From the IMG/VR virus record IMGVR_UViG_3300028666_000032, positions 1 to 64,000 of that record: a stretch of DNA of 64,000 bases; one strand, written 5' to 3'. The notes under the pieces were generated by a model. It saw only the letters and a list, made by a program, of their open reading frames with translations. It was not told the origin of the DNA and searched no databases. Position 1 is the first letter of the stretch. Every line of letters begins with the position of its first letter. The position numbers and the translations under genes were made by a program. This DNA is from a virus. Positions 53,992 to 60,685 of this stretch are shown piece after piece.

Positions 53992-54441
53992 ATGCCTGAG
54001 CCAATAACGATCGGCGTCTTCGTAGTCGGTGTACTTGTCAAGATCGCCGAAGGCGGCGTAGCCGAGCTCGCCAAAAGCACTGCAAAGCAGGCGTACGCAG
54101 CACTCAAGGGCAAGGTTGCGGAATGGGCGGGGGCCAAAGTGGAGGTGCTCGAGGCCGCGCCCGACTCTGAAAAAATTCGGCGAGAGATTGCGGAGGCAAT
54201 CGATAACCGCGACGGCGCGGAGCAATCGCTGATCAGATCCCTGGCACAAGCTGTGATCGACAAGGAGTCCAGCGGCAGCGGACGCGCCATCGCCCTCGAT
54301 TTTGGCGACTTGAAGAATGTTGCGGTCACCCTCAAAAAAGTAAGTGCTCAAGGCAACGCCACAGGTGCTCAATTCAGACGGGTTGAAGGCGGCACCATCA
54401 ATGTCGATGAGGCTTCTGCCGCGAGCAGCGCAAAAAAATAG
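53992..54441 (+). CDS. cassette protein A, unknown
   Basis: A 149-residue protein with a hydrophobic or amphipathic start (I-T-I-G-V-F-V-V-G-V-L-V-K-I-A), Ala-rich helices to about residue 45, another helical part, and a beta-like end (A-I-A-L-D-F-G-D-L-K-N-V-A-V) closing with G-G-T-I-N-V-D-E-A-S. The I-N-V-D-x-x-S motif recurs near the start of protein B. It has longer and more regular coding sequence than the tagged genes around it. No family recognised. Confidence 0.7.
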   Translation: MPEPITIGVFVVGVLVKIAEGGVAELAKSTAKQAYAALKGKVAEWAGAKVEVLEAAPDSEKIRREIAEAIDNRDGAEQSLIRSLAQAVIDKESSGSGRAIALDFGDLKNVAVTLKKVSAQGNATGAQFRRVEGGTINVDEASAASSAKK

Positions 54442-54470
54442 AGACAGCAGCGATAACTGCCCGCACCGCT

Positions 54471-55319
54471 GTGCCGAATAACGGGCCCTATTCTGATGCA
54501 GGCCGCGACAATGGCGGCCCAAGTGTGGCCGCAACTGGTGTGCTCATAAACGTAGATCAGTCAAGTTCTGCTAATAACACTTCCCAAGACCTAGTAATGA
54601 AGCTAATGGGGCCTTTGGCAGAGCGTGCAGGAAAGCACTTGGCAGAAGTTCTGGACCACGGCCTTGCCTCAACTGGGGCTAAGAACGTCGACTCCCATAT
54701 CGAAAAGGTGAAGGAAGTCTCTGGAATCTCAGAGCCAACATTTACTCCGAAAAAAACTGAGAAACTTGCCGAGTGGGTGACCGAGGCATCTGAGGTAAAT
54801 GAGCGAGAAAGCCCGGAACTGGCGGCTGCATGGCGGGCAGCACTGGCGGATATATTTAGCGGCAATGACTACGAGTTGCTAGCGATCGCAAAGAAGCTTA
54901 CCAAAAGAGATATTCAGACCATGATGCGATTACATCACGGTGACGAATTGGATTTTCACGATGCTGGCGACAGGCTTGTGATGCTAGGAATTGCAAAAAG
55001 GGTGCCGTTCGGCGGACGCCCATTTAGGCTCTGGGTATTGCTTACACTTACTGTAAGTTTAGTCGCAGTCGCACCTTTTCTCGCTGAGTCAGTAGAGGCT
55101 GCGCGTCATGTGAGCGTGAGTCTCGACTCGGACACACCGATTGGCTCAATGATTCGGGCGGCCAAGAGCCTCGGCTTGGCCAGTGGAATCTGCTATGTAC
55201 TCGGTTCCGTATACTATCTGTTTGCCAATGCGAGCAGGCTTTCTGGCTATCGTCTTAATTATATAGGCGATGAGGTATATTCCAAAATACGACCTTATCT
55301 TCCAGATGAACTGAAATGA
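54471..55319 (+). CDS. cassette protein B, probable membrane effector
   Basis: A 282-residue protein. N-terminal Gly/Asn-rich stretch with L-I-N-V-D-Q-S-S, helical middle with S-P-E-L-A-A-A-W-R-A-A-L-A-D-I-F-S-G (about 128-146), similar in pattern to DUF2806 and Abi-alpha (DUF4393) proteins, then two membrane helices (about 185-205 and 238-258). Start GTG 54471 is uncertain; ATG 54598 is possible. A role in exclusion or abortive defence is a guess from the layout. Confidence 0.65.
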   Translation: MPNNGPYSDAGRDNGGPSVAATGVLINVDQSSSANNTSQDLVMKLMGPLAERAGKHLAEVLDHGLASTGAKNVDSHIEKVKEVSGISEPTFTPKKTEKLAEWVTEASEVNERESPELAAAWRAALADIFSGNDYELLAIAKKLTKRDIQTMMRLHHGDELDFHDAGDRLVMLGIAKRVPFGGRPFRLWVLLTLTVSLVAVAPFLAESVEAARHVSVSLDSDTPIGSMIRAAKSLGLASGICYVLGSVYYLFANASRLSGYRLNYIGDEVYSKIRPYLPDELK

Positions 55320-55332
55320 TTCCGGCCGTGAG

Positions 55333-55634
55333 CAAACCTAAATCCCAGCACCGCAGCAGGTCGGTTGATCTTCCACATCCTCGTAACCGTGGCGCAGTTC
55401 GAGCGGGAATGGAGCAATGAGCGCAGCTTGCATGGGCTTATTAAGGCCCGGGAGCGCGGCGTGCGCGGCGGTAGGCTCAAGACCTACACCGATATCGAGA
55501 TCGCCGCAGCGATGAAGAAGACGAAAGGCAATTACGAAAAGGCCGGGGAGATCATCGGTGCGAAAAAGATCACGATGATTCGGCGTTGGAAGAAGATGCC
55601 AGGAAAGTTAAAGCTAGGCGTGAAGACGAAATAA
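55333..55634 (+). pseudogene. serine recombinase C-terminal remnant
   Basis: The frame N-P-S-T-A-A-G-R-L-I-F-H-I-L-V-T-V-A-Q-F, then E-R-E-W-S-N-E-R and a helix-turn-helix end, corresponds to the second half of the recombinase at 41423. The catalytic Ser and the whole N-terminal domain are missing. It marks the right end of the cassette, which it may once have mobilised. Confidence 0.75.
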
Positions 55635-55647
55635 AGTTGCCGAAAAT

Positions 55648-55662
55648 AGCAATAGTATTGCT
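55648..55662. promoter_or_regulatory. palindromic operator AGCAATA-G-TATTGCT
   Basis: Perfect 7-bp arms, identical to those at 31715-31729. It lies in the control region before the 411-residue protein. Confidence 0.6.
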
Positions 55663-55683
55663 CCGATTGTAACTATTTATTGT

Positions 55684-55725
55684 AGTCCAAAGGACTATAC
55701 TCCTAGCTATACAGTCCTTATGGAC
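55684..55725. promoter_or_regulatory. two GTCC/GGAC inverted repeats
   Basis: AGTCC-AAA-GGACT (55684-55696) and AGTCC-TTAT-GGAC (55713-55724) lie 16 bases apart just before the gene start, a typical pair of operator half-sites or processing hairpins. Confidence 0.45.
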
Positions 55726-55746
55726 ACCTCGGCTACGGAGATGACT

Positions 55747-56982
55747 ATGGCTACCCAAGAAAACAATACGGTCAAAAGGACCTTCCAGATACCAGCGGAA
55801 AATCTCACCATCTTTCTCGGCAAGATCGACGAACTGAATCGCCGCGCCAAGCGCATGAAGCAGCAACCCATCACTATCACGCGCGGACCTGTCGCCAACG
55901 CGGTTCGCATGATCTCCACCAAAGTCTATGGCGCGTTCGGCCAGACCGAATGGCGCGACAAGCCAGTCACCGTCGAGTTGCATGAGATCACCGTTGAAGG
56001 TCAATCGCCCCAGATCACCGGCTGGACGCTCGTCTCGCGCCTCCAATACATCGATGGCTCCATTCTTGCCCATAGCGTCCCCGGCGAGACGTGTCCGGCA
56101 AAATACCGCGATGATTGGTCCAAGCGTTGCGACCATTGCAACACCAATCGCACCCGCAAGGATATGTTCATCGTCCGTGATGAGGCCGGAAAGCACATCT
56201 GTGTCGGGCGCAACTGCGTCAAGGATTTTACCGGCCATGTCTCACCGAACGAGCTGGCTTTCGCTGCTGAATGGCTGCACTCTGTTTCCGAACTCGGCAA
56301 CGAGGACAACGATATTTACAGTGGCGGCGAAGATGCCCGCCTCCAACTCACCGACCTTCTGGCCTGTGCTGCTTGCGCCATCCGTAACATCGGCTGGGTA
56401 AGCAAGAAAGCAGCCGACCAGAACGGAACGAAGCCCACTGTCACGATTGCCATGACGCTTTTGTGCGGTAAGCAGCCCGAGGGGGTGAGTGTCGAATTGA
56501 TCGTTGACGACAAGGACCAGGCCATGGCGGAAGCCGCCATCGAATGGGCCAAGCAGATCAACCCTCTTGGCGATAACGACTACCTGCTTAACCTCCGCTC
56601 AATCGCGCAGAAGATCATCATCTCCGGAAGGATTTCCGGTCTCGCGGTTTCGCTCGTGTCTGCCTACCAACGCGAGATTGGCATCGTTGCTGCCCGCAAG
56701 AAGATGGCGGAAGAAAGCCGCCACGTTGGGGAAGTCGGCAGCCGGGATCGATTCAACCTGACGGTCGAGAAGATCATCGACATCATTGGTCACTACGGCA
56801 TGTCTCACATCCACCTTTTCCGCGATGACCATGGCAACGTCATGAAGTGGAAGTCGTCGCGGGAGCGCCTCGATACTGGCAAAACCTATCAGGTCAAAGG
56901 CACGATCAAGTCCCACGACCTATACGCAGACATCAAGCAAACCTGCCTGAGCCGGTGTGTGTGCGTGGAGGCCGCGAGATGA
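55747..56982 (+). CDS. conserved phage-type protein with zinc motif
   Basis: A 411-residue protein. Residues about 110-150 hold a probable zinc site: K-R-C-D-H-C-N, then H-I-C-V-G-R-N-C-V-K-D-F. The remaining sequence is mixed alpha-beta without a motif I can name. ATG 55747 has GGAG six bases upstream; the ATG at 55720 lies in an operator repeat and is not chosen. It is the largest gene in this part and untagged. Confidence 0.7.
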   Translation: MATQENNTVKRTFQIPAENLTIFLGKIDELNRRAKRMKQQPITITRGPVANAVRMISTKVYGAFGQTEWRDKPVTVELHEITVEGQSPQITGWTLVSRLQYIDGSILAHSVPGETCPAKYRDDWSKRCDHCNTNRTRKDMFIVRDEAGKHICVGRNCVKDFTGHVSPNELAFAAEWLHSVSELGNEDNDIYSGGEDARLQLTDLLACAACAIRNIGWVSKKAADQNGTKPTVTIAMTLLCGKQPEGVSVELIVDDKDQAMAEAAIEWAKQINPLGDNDYLLNLRSIAQKIIISGRISGLAVSLVSAYQREIGIVAARKKMAEESRHVGEVGSRDRFNLTVEKIIDIIGHYGMSHIHLFRDDHGNVMKWKSSRERLDTGKTYQVKGTIKSHDLYADIKQTCLSRCVCVEAAR

Positions 56983-57191
56983 GGCCACGCGAGATACGTG
57001 CCCTGCGGCTTTCCCTGGACCTGTCACAGCCAGAATTTCTGGAGAGGCTTGGCATAAAATCGGCTCGTTCGGCAGCAGCACGGCAGATGGTCAGTCGATG
57101 GGAGCGCGGAGAGCGAAACCCGTCAGCAGCAGCTACCGCCCTTATCGAGCAGCTTCGCGACAAGACGGCACGGAGGAGAGCAACGGCATGA
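56979..57191 (+). CDS. XRE-type helix-turn-helix protein
   Basis: A 70-residue regulator: L-R-L-S-L-D-L-S-Q-P-E-F-L-E-R-L-G, then M-V-S-R-W-E-R-G-E-R-N-P-S, the typical Cro/C1 helix-turn-helix. ATGA overlap with the previous gene. It may control the nearby operators. Confidence 0.8.
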   Translation: MRPREIRALRLSLDLSQPEFLERLGIKSARSAAARQMVSRWERGERNPSAAATALIEQLRDKTARRRATA

Positions 57192-57406
57192 TCGAATTTG
57201 ACCCAAAGCGGACTCTACCCAACCTGAGCCGATGTCCGTTCTGTGGTGGTGATGCTCATTGGAATTACAGCTCAGGCGTGGCGTCCGGCGTCTCCTGCAT
57301 CGAAATGGGTTGCCGGGCCAATGTTTCGTTCCACACGATGCGCAGCGAGACGCCGGAGGAAATTGCCAACCACTGGAATACGAGGTTTGTCCGTGTCCAA
57401 GCCTGA
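57188..57406 (+). CDS. Lar-like restriction alleviation protein
   Basis: A 72-residue protein with the Lar pattern: R-C-P-F-C-G-G-D-A near residue 16, V-S-C-I-E-M-G-C near residue 35, and E-E-I-A-N-H-W-N-T-R at the end. Lar-family proteins reduce host type I restriction; this member is assigned by pattern only. Confidence 0.75.
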   Translation: MIEFDPKRTLPNLSRCPFCGGDAHWNYSSGVASGVSCIEMGCRANVSFHTMRSETPEEIANHWNTRFVRVQA

Positions 57407-57647
57407 TTCACAAACCACAATAGATCGAGTTGATGCCATGCTCGATGATATGTTCAAGGTCGATGGGCCAGAACTTATGCAGCTTTCCCTCGGTGACTTC
57501 CGAAAACTTTGCTGGAAAGAGGATGCTTGCGGAGAATTTATCGCGGCGACAGCGACGATGGATGATATGACGGTGATCCAGGTCTCCAAAGAAAATGGGC
57601 CGAGCGTTTTAATTGATCCTGACGGTCATCCGCTGAGGTTCGCATGA
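57393..57647 (+). CDS. tagged protein outside the main array
   Basis: Eighty-four residues, GTG start, V-S-K-P-D-S-Q-T-T-I (TCA CAA ACC ACA). Acidic, mixed alpha-beta. It overlaps the Lar-like gene by 14 bases. Confidence 0.65.
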   Translation: MSKPDSQTTIDRVDAMLDDMFKVDGPELMQLSLGDFRKLCWKEDACGEFIAATATMDDMTVIQVSKENGPSVLIDPDGHPLRFA

Positions 57648-58015
57648 ACAATCCACAAACCACGAAGGTCACTCACATAGCCTTGGTCGATTCTCCGCCT
57701 GACCCGAACTGTGTTTGGGAAATGCCAAAGTCGGGAGACGGCATAACTTGGTCTCGCTGCACCAAGTGTGGTGAAATTAACATGGATGCGAACAAGTCGG
57801 TTGAATGTAAATGCCAACAGTTAGAAGTAGCGAAGTCGCTTAAGCGGTGCCCGTTCTGCAATGGAACGCCTGCGCTTTCAACTGAAACGAAGAAATTCCG
57901 GTCAGGTGGAAACGGAAAGGTCCATCAGATATTTTGCATGAACTGCTTTGCGGTGATTGATTCTCTTCACAGCTTCGGTGATGCCGCTGAGGCATGGAAC
58001 AAGAGGGTAACATGA
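57644..58015 (+). CDS. tagged Lar-like protein
   Basis: A 123-residue protein starting M-N-N-P-Q-T-T-K. The first half has C-T-K-C; the second half is Lar-like (R-C-P-F-C-N-G-T-P-A, I-F-C-M-N-C, A-A-E-A-W-N-K-R). The tag sits far from the Lar domain. Confidence 0.7.
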   Translation: MNNPQTTKVTHIALVDSPPDPNCVWEMPKSGDGITWSRCTKCGEINMDANKSVECKCQQLEVAKSLKRCPFCNGTPALSTETKKFRSGGNGKVHQIFCMNCFAVIDSLHSFGDAAEAWNKRVT

Positions 58016-58122
58016 CACAACTTGCGTTAAAGCAGTGCCCATTCTGCGGCGGACATGCGGTCATAAGACCCAGTCGGGAGCGCCTATCTCGGCCCGTTCA
58101 AGTGTTTTGCTCCAGCCCTTGA
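58012..58122 (+). pseudogene. truncated Lar-like gene
   Basis: It starts as a Lar protein (L-K-Q-C-P-F-C-G-G-H-A-V-I), then continues into sequence that is the reverse of the integrase fragment on the other strand and stops after 36 codons. The second Cys pair and W-N-x-R end are missing, so it was cut by recombination at about 58065-58075. Confidence 0.7.
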
Positions 58123-58246
58123 GCCGGAGCGTGGCCTCTTTCTTATCAGCCGTTCGAAGAGAACGTCGATGCTCGCGCCCGGCAAGTCGGACACGGCCCC
58201 AGTATACGTCGCCGCGCTTGTAAAGGTGCCCACTGGCCTTCGACAT
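58061..58246 (-). pseudogene. integrase N-terminal remnant
   Basis: The 61-residue frame H-L-Y-K-R-G-D-V-Y-W-G-R-V-R-L, then R-S-L-R-T-A-D-K-K-E-A, is the arm-binding N-terminus of a tyrosine integrase. The catalytic domain is absent; the frame ends where the truncated Lar gene begins. The phage therefore seems unable to make this integrase. Confidence 0.75.
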
Positions 58247-58428
58247 GCCTCGCGTTCCGCTTTGCGAACCCATGCACTAATCTGGAGAGGGTCGAATGTC
58301 CACACGCCTCCGATTTTTCCAGCACCCGGTATTTTCCCAGATGTGGCCATGTTCTGAATTTGGCGGGTCGATAAGCTGGTAATGCGGGCGACCTCGGAGG
58401 ATCGAATGCGGGCAGGCAAGATATCCAT
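58084..58428 (-). CDS. excisionase-like DNA-binding protein
   Basis: A frame starting M-D-I-L-P-A-R-I-R-S-S-E-V-A, with a MerR/excisionase-type helix (L-S-T-R-Q-I-Q-N-M-A-T-S-G-K-I-P-G-A) and W-V-R-K-A-E. About the first 60 residues are credible. The rest overlaps the integrase fragment by 163 bases in another frame and is probably not original, so the gene has likely lost its stop. Confidence 0.6.
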   Translation of the reverse strand: MDILPARIRSSEVARITSLSTRQIQNMATSGKIPGAGKIGGVWTFDPLQISAWVRKAEREACRRPVGTFTSAATYTGAVSDLPGASIDVLFERLIRKRPRSGSRAGAKHLNGPR

Positions 58429-58455
58429 GTAAGCCAAGGCTTTCTGCCGTATTCG

Positions 58456-58468
58456 GCAATAATATTGC
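58456..58468. promoter_or_regulatory. palindromic operator GCAATA-A-TATTGC
   Basis: Perfect 6-bp arms; same core as 31715 and 55648. It lies between the divergent excisionase-like and XRE-type genes, a usual operator position of a lysis-lysogeny switch. Confidence 0.6.
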
Positions 58469-58496
58469 TTTTTGTTTGGATACTACATCATCTTCA

Positions 58497-58524
58497 TTGA
58501 CTGTTCATAATTATAGCATAATAT
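58497..58524 (+). promoter_or_regulatory. promoter giving a leaderless transcript
   Basis: TTGACT (58497-58502), 16-base spacer, TAATAT (58519-58524). The next ATG is at 58532, only 8 bases after the -10, so the transcript should start at or next to the start codon. Confidence 0.6.
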
Positions 58525-58531
58525 ATGCCCT

Positions 58532-58714
58532 ATGCAACACAAATATGCACAAATATTGAAGGCACATCGGTTCATATCCGGGCAGGAACAAAAGGAACTT
58601 GCTCGTGATATCGGTCTTACTCAGCCAGAAATTTCTAAGATCGAGCGCGGCCTAATGCCATCCGCAGCCGCACGAGATAAGATCATTGATTGGATGGACG
58701 GGAAACGACCATGA
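58532..58714 (+). CDS. XRE-type regulator, probably leaderless
   Basis: A 60-residue helix-turn-helix protein (Q-E-Q-K-E-L-A-R-D-I-G-L-T-Q-P-E-I-S-K-I-E-R-G) of the Cro/C1 type. No ribosome site precedes its ATG, which lies 8 bases after the -10 box, as for leaderless phage repressor mRNAs. It faces the excisionase-like gene across a palindromic operator and may be the immunity or Cro-like regulator. Confidence 0.75.
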   Translation: MQHKYAQILKAHRFISGQEQKELARDIGLTQPEISKIERGLMPSAAARDKIIDWMDGKRP

Positions 58715-58812
58715 ATAAGAAAACCATCGAAGGCATAATTGGCTTCATCGCCATATTCGCAATCCCGATCGCTCTGTGGTGTTGGATCGTCATGCATGCG
58801 AGGCCGGTATGA
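58711..58812 (+). CDS. 33-residue membrane protein
   Basis: One hydrophobic helix (I-I-G-F-I-A-I-F-A-I-P-I-A-L-W-C-W). Starts inside the regulator's stop (ATGA) and its own stop overlaps the next start. Confidence 0.6.
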   Translation: MNKKTIEGIIGFIAIFAIPIALWCWIVMHARPV

Positions 58813-59111
58813 TCGTCTCTCTCATTCCGCGCCGCCTTCACCAACTTAATATTGACCTTACTTCATTATATGAAGCAGAGAAATTCCTAACCGATTTAGC
58901 AGTGCAGAAGTATTTCGAACGGCAGCTTTTCAAAGGGAGGATAAAATGCAACCTACGGCAGACGGATATATCCATCAAAGCAGACTGGATGACGCTTTCG
59001 AAGAATACGAAGCCTTCGTCCAGTCAGCTTTCCTCGCGCTTGTTCTCACAACACTCAAGCGCGACCTCACGAATGAGGAAACCCATTTGTTGCAACGATC
59101 AGCAGAATTGA
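58809..59111 (+). CDS. ORF, first part probably real
   Basis: The first 45 residues (L-N-I-D-L-T-S-L-Y-E-A-E-K-F-L-T-D-L-A-V) look like normal protein. From 58946 on, the frame overlaps the next gene and becomes Ser/Arg-rich shadow sequence, so the original stop has probably been lost. Confidence 0.4.
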   Translation: MIVSLIPRRLHQLNIDLTSLYEAEKFLTDLAVQKYFERQLFKGRIKCNLRQTDISIKADWMTLSKNTKPSSSQLSSRLFSQHSSATSRMRKPICCNDQQN

Positions 59112-59158
59112 CGGCTGGCTATGACGGAAACTACCGAGGAGCGGACATTCAAGGTTAA
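58946..59158 (+). CDS. helical protein
   Basis: Seventy residues, acidic helix (L-D-D-A-F-E-E-Y-E-A-F-V-Q-S-A) with GGGAGG upstream of its ATG. Function unknown. Confidence 0.65.
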   Translation: MQPTADGYIHQSRLDDAFEEYEAFVQSAFLALVLTTLKRDLTNEETHLLQRSAELTAGYDGNYRGADIQG

Positions 59159-59543
59159 GGCTGGGAAAGTCACCCGGCATTTTCAGCAACTCGACATCGA
59201 GGATGCCTTGCGGCGAAATCCCGCTTTCAAAGAAATTCCTGAGGAGCAGCCAACCGTCAGTCCTGATCGCACGCCCCACTGGAAAACCCAGCTCCGCGAC
59301 AACGGACGGTTCTCCAGCAAGGAAAGCCAGAAGCGGACGAAGGCCAAAATCAAGGCGACTACCAAATCCCTTCGTCAGGATGTTCAACATGAGAGGCGCA
59401 GCAGAGATTGGCGAGACGACATTGGCGAGTTGATATTCGTTTGCGGGGCATTCGTCCTATTCCTGTGGATTGTGGCCGGTGGGATCGGGGGAACAGCCGC
59501 CATCGTCTCAGCCCTGAATTTCTGGCAGAGGCTAGGGCAATGA
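59121..59543 (+). CDS. membrane protein with start M-T-E-T-T-E
   Basis: A 140-residue protein with a basic middle (K-R-T-K-A-K-I-K-A-T-T-K) and a C-terminal transmembrane helix (L-I-F-V-C-G-A-F-V-L-F-L-W-I-V). The start M-T-E-T-T-E resembles the tag of the gene at 52336. It overlaps the previous gene by 38 bases. Confidence 0.65.
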   Translation: MTETTEERTFKVKAGKVTRHFQQLDIEDALRRNPAFKEIPEEQPTVSPDRTPHWKTQLRDNGRFSSKESQKRTKAKIKATTKSLRQDVQHERRSRDWRDDIGELIFVCGAFVLFLWIVAGGIGGTAAIVSALNFWQRLGQ

Positions 59544-59716
59544 GGTTGGCATTCATCCTCCTGCTAGCTCTGATTGCCTGCTCCGGCCAGACCAGCGTTT
59601 ACGGCGATTACAACGACACCATGCGCGGCACCTGCTCGGCTCAAGGTGCGCAGCCTGTGACACATTACAGCCATGGTGGGTGGACGAGCGATTGCAGCGA
59701 GGCACTGCCCGAATGA
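59540..59716 (+). CDS. small lipoprotein
   Basis: Fifty-eight residues with a lipoprotein signal (L-A-F-I-L-L-L-A-L-I-A-C) and a short mature part with two more Cys. ATGA overlap with the membrane protein before it. The pair inner-membrane protein plus outer-membrane lipoprotein is the layout of two-component spanins, though the first protein's topology does not fit well. Confidence 0.6.
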   Translation: MRLAFILLLALIACSGQTSVYGDYNDTMRGTCSAQGAQPVTHYSHGGWTSDCSEALPE

Positions 59717-59722
59717 GTGAGA

Positions 59723-60124
59723 TCAAGTCGATTGCGTATGCGTCCTTACGTTCAATCGCATATAGCTATTACGGGCGGCTTGAACCTGTTTCTTCGTTAA
59801 GCCCAACAACAGGTTAGGTATTTTGCGGCTGTGAACTCCCGGAGAGTTTGCGTTCATGCACAGCGGGTCACTAGATGATTGCTTGATGAGAGTCGATTCC
59901 AATCGACGCGCTTGTTTCATGCCAACGACCTCTAAAAGAATATGGCGTTCCAGTCTGACTTTAACGATTGACATCAGAAGCGGCCATATACCGCTTCCCC
60001 TATAACCAACAGGAAGTGTATTTTTCGGGTAGCACCCGATATAAAATTGGCCAGTAACCGACCGACGAGCACAATAGACGACGTATGATGAATGTCTCGG
60101 CTTCGGGCCAACTCTACCACTCAT
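59723..60124 (-). CDS. GIY-YIG endonuclease
   Basis: A 133-residue protein: Y-V-V-Y-C-A-R-R-S-V-T-G-Q-F-Y-I-G-C-Y near residue 14 is a GIY-YIG core, followed by R-G-S-G and H-I-L-L-E-V motifs. It is a free-standing homing endonuclease that follows the RHH gene with ATGA overlap. Confidence 0.75.
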   Translation of the reverse strand: MSGRVGPKPRHSSYVVYCARRSVTGQFYIGCYPKNTLPVGYRGSGIWPLLMSIVKVRLERHILLEVVGMKQARRLESTLIKQSSSDPLCMNANSPGVHSRKIPNLLLGLTKKQVQAARNSYMRLNVRTHTQST

Positions 60125-60261
60125 TTTGTGGCCTGCCGTAGGAGTGCGCGGACGAATTGGGAGATGTTTTCGAAGCCCTTGGCTTTGGCCTTCTCCTCGC
60201 CCTTCTTATACAGCGCCAGAGGCACAATAACTGAGAGGGTCTTACTAGTCTCGGTATCCAT
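60121..60261 (-). CDS. ribbon-helix-helix regulator
   Basis: A 46-residue protein: beta strand K-T-L-S-V-I-V-P-L-A-L, helices Y-K-K-G-E-E-K-A-K-A-K-G and N-I-S-Q-F-V-R-A-L-L, a classic RHH (Arc/CopG) fold. Its ATG faces an AT-rich control region with a GATAT/ATATC inverted repeat, probably its operator. Confidence 0.75.
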   Translation of the reverse strand: MDTETSKTLSVIVPLALYKKGEEKAKAKGFENISQFVRALLRQATK

Positions 60262-60283
60262 GTTATACCATCATATTTAATTG

Positions 60284-60320
60284 TTGACTGTTCGAATATA
60301 TATGATATCGTAATATCAAT
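60284..60320 (+). promoter_or_regulatory. rightward promoter and inverted repeat
   Basis: TTGACTGTTC (from 60284) repeats the -35 region of the promoter at 58497. GATAT-CGTA-ATATC lies where the -10 box should be, so a bound RHH protein would block it. The following gene starts at 60365 behind GAGGAG. Confidence 0.45.
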
Positions 60321-60364
60321 CAAGTGATTCGCCGCAAGGCCAACTAAGCAAGAGGAGAAACCTC

Positions 60365-60685
60365 ATGACAGACGCCATCGACGTGATGATGAACGCCCTA
60401 GACCGCACAGAAGCAGCGCTGCACAATCCTGTGATCGACCTTGCCGCAGAAGCGCGGAAACGGCGCATCGCCAGCAAGATCAAGTTTCATCACATGGTGG
60501 AGGTTGGCGACCGGGTGTTTATCAGCCACAGCCGCCAAGCTGGCGTGATCCGCGATCTTCTCATCATCACAAAGGATGCAGACGCGCCCGACAGCACCAG
60601 CTACGGCAAGTTTCTCGTGGAGCTTGATAGCGGCCTGATGGTCAAAGAGCATCCCGAACACGTTCAGAAATCGGTGCGGTCATGA
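60365..60685 (+). CDS. hypothetical protein
   Basis: A 106-residue protein with a helical start and a beta-rich end (V-E-V-G-D-R-V-F-I-S-H; K-F-L-V-E-L-D-S-G). The second half looks like a small SH3-like barrel. No family recognised. Confidence 0.7.
   Translation: MTDAIDVMMNALDRTEAALHNPVIDLAAEARKRRIASKIKFHHMVEVGDRVFISHSRQAGVIRDLLIITKDADAPDSTSYGKFLVELDSGLMVKEHPEHVQKSVRS

Noticed and set aside
59121-59716. Confident spanin pair
   Set aside because: The first protein's membrane helix is C-terminal, unlike an inner-membrane spanin, so the assignment is not supported.
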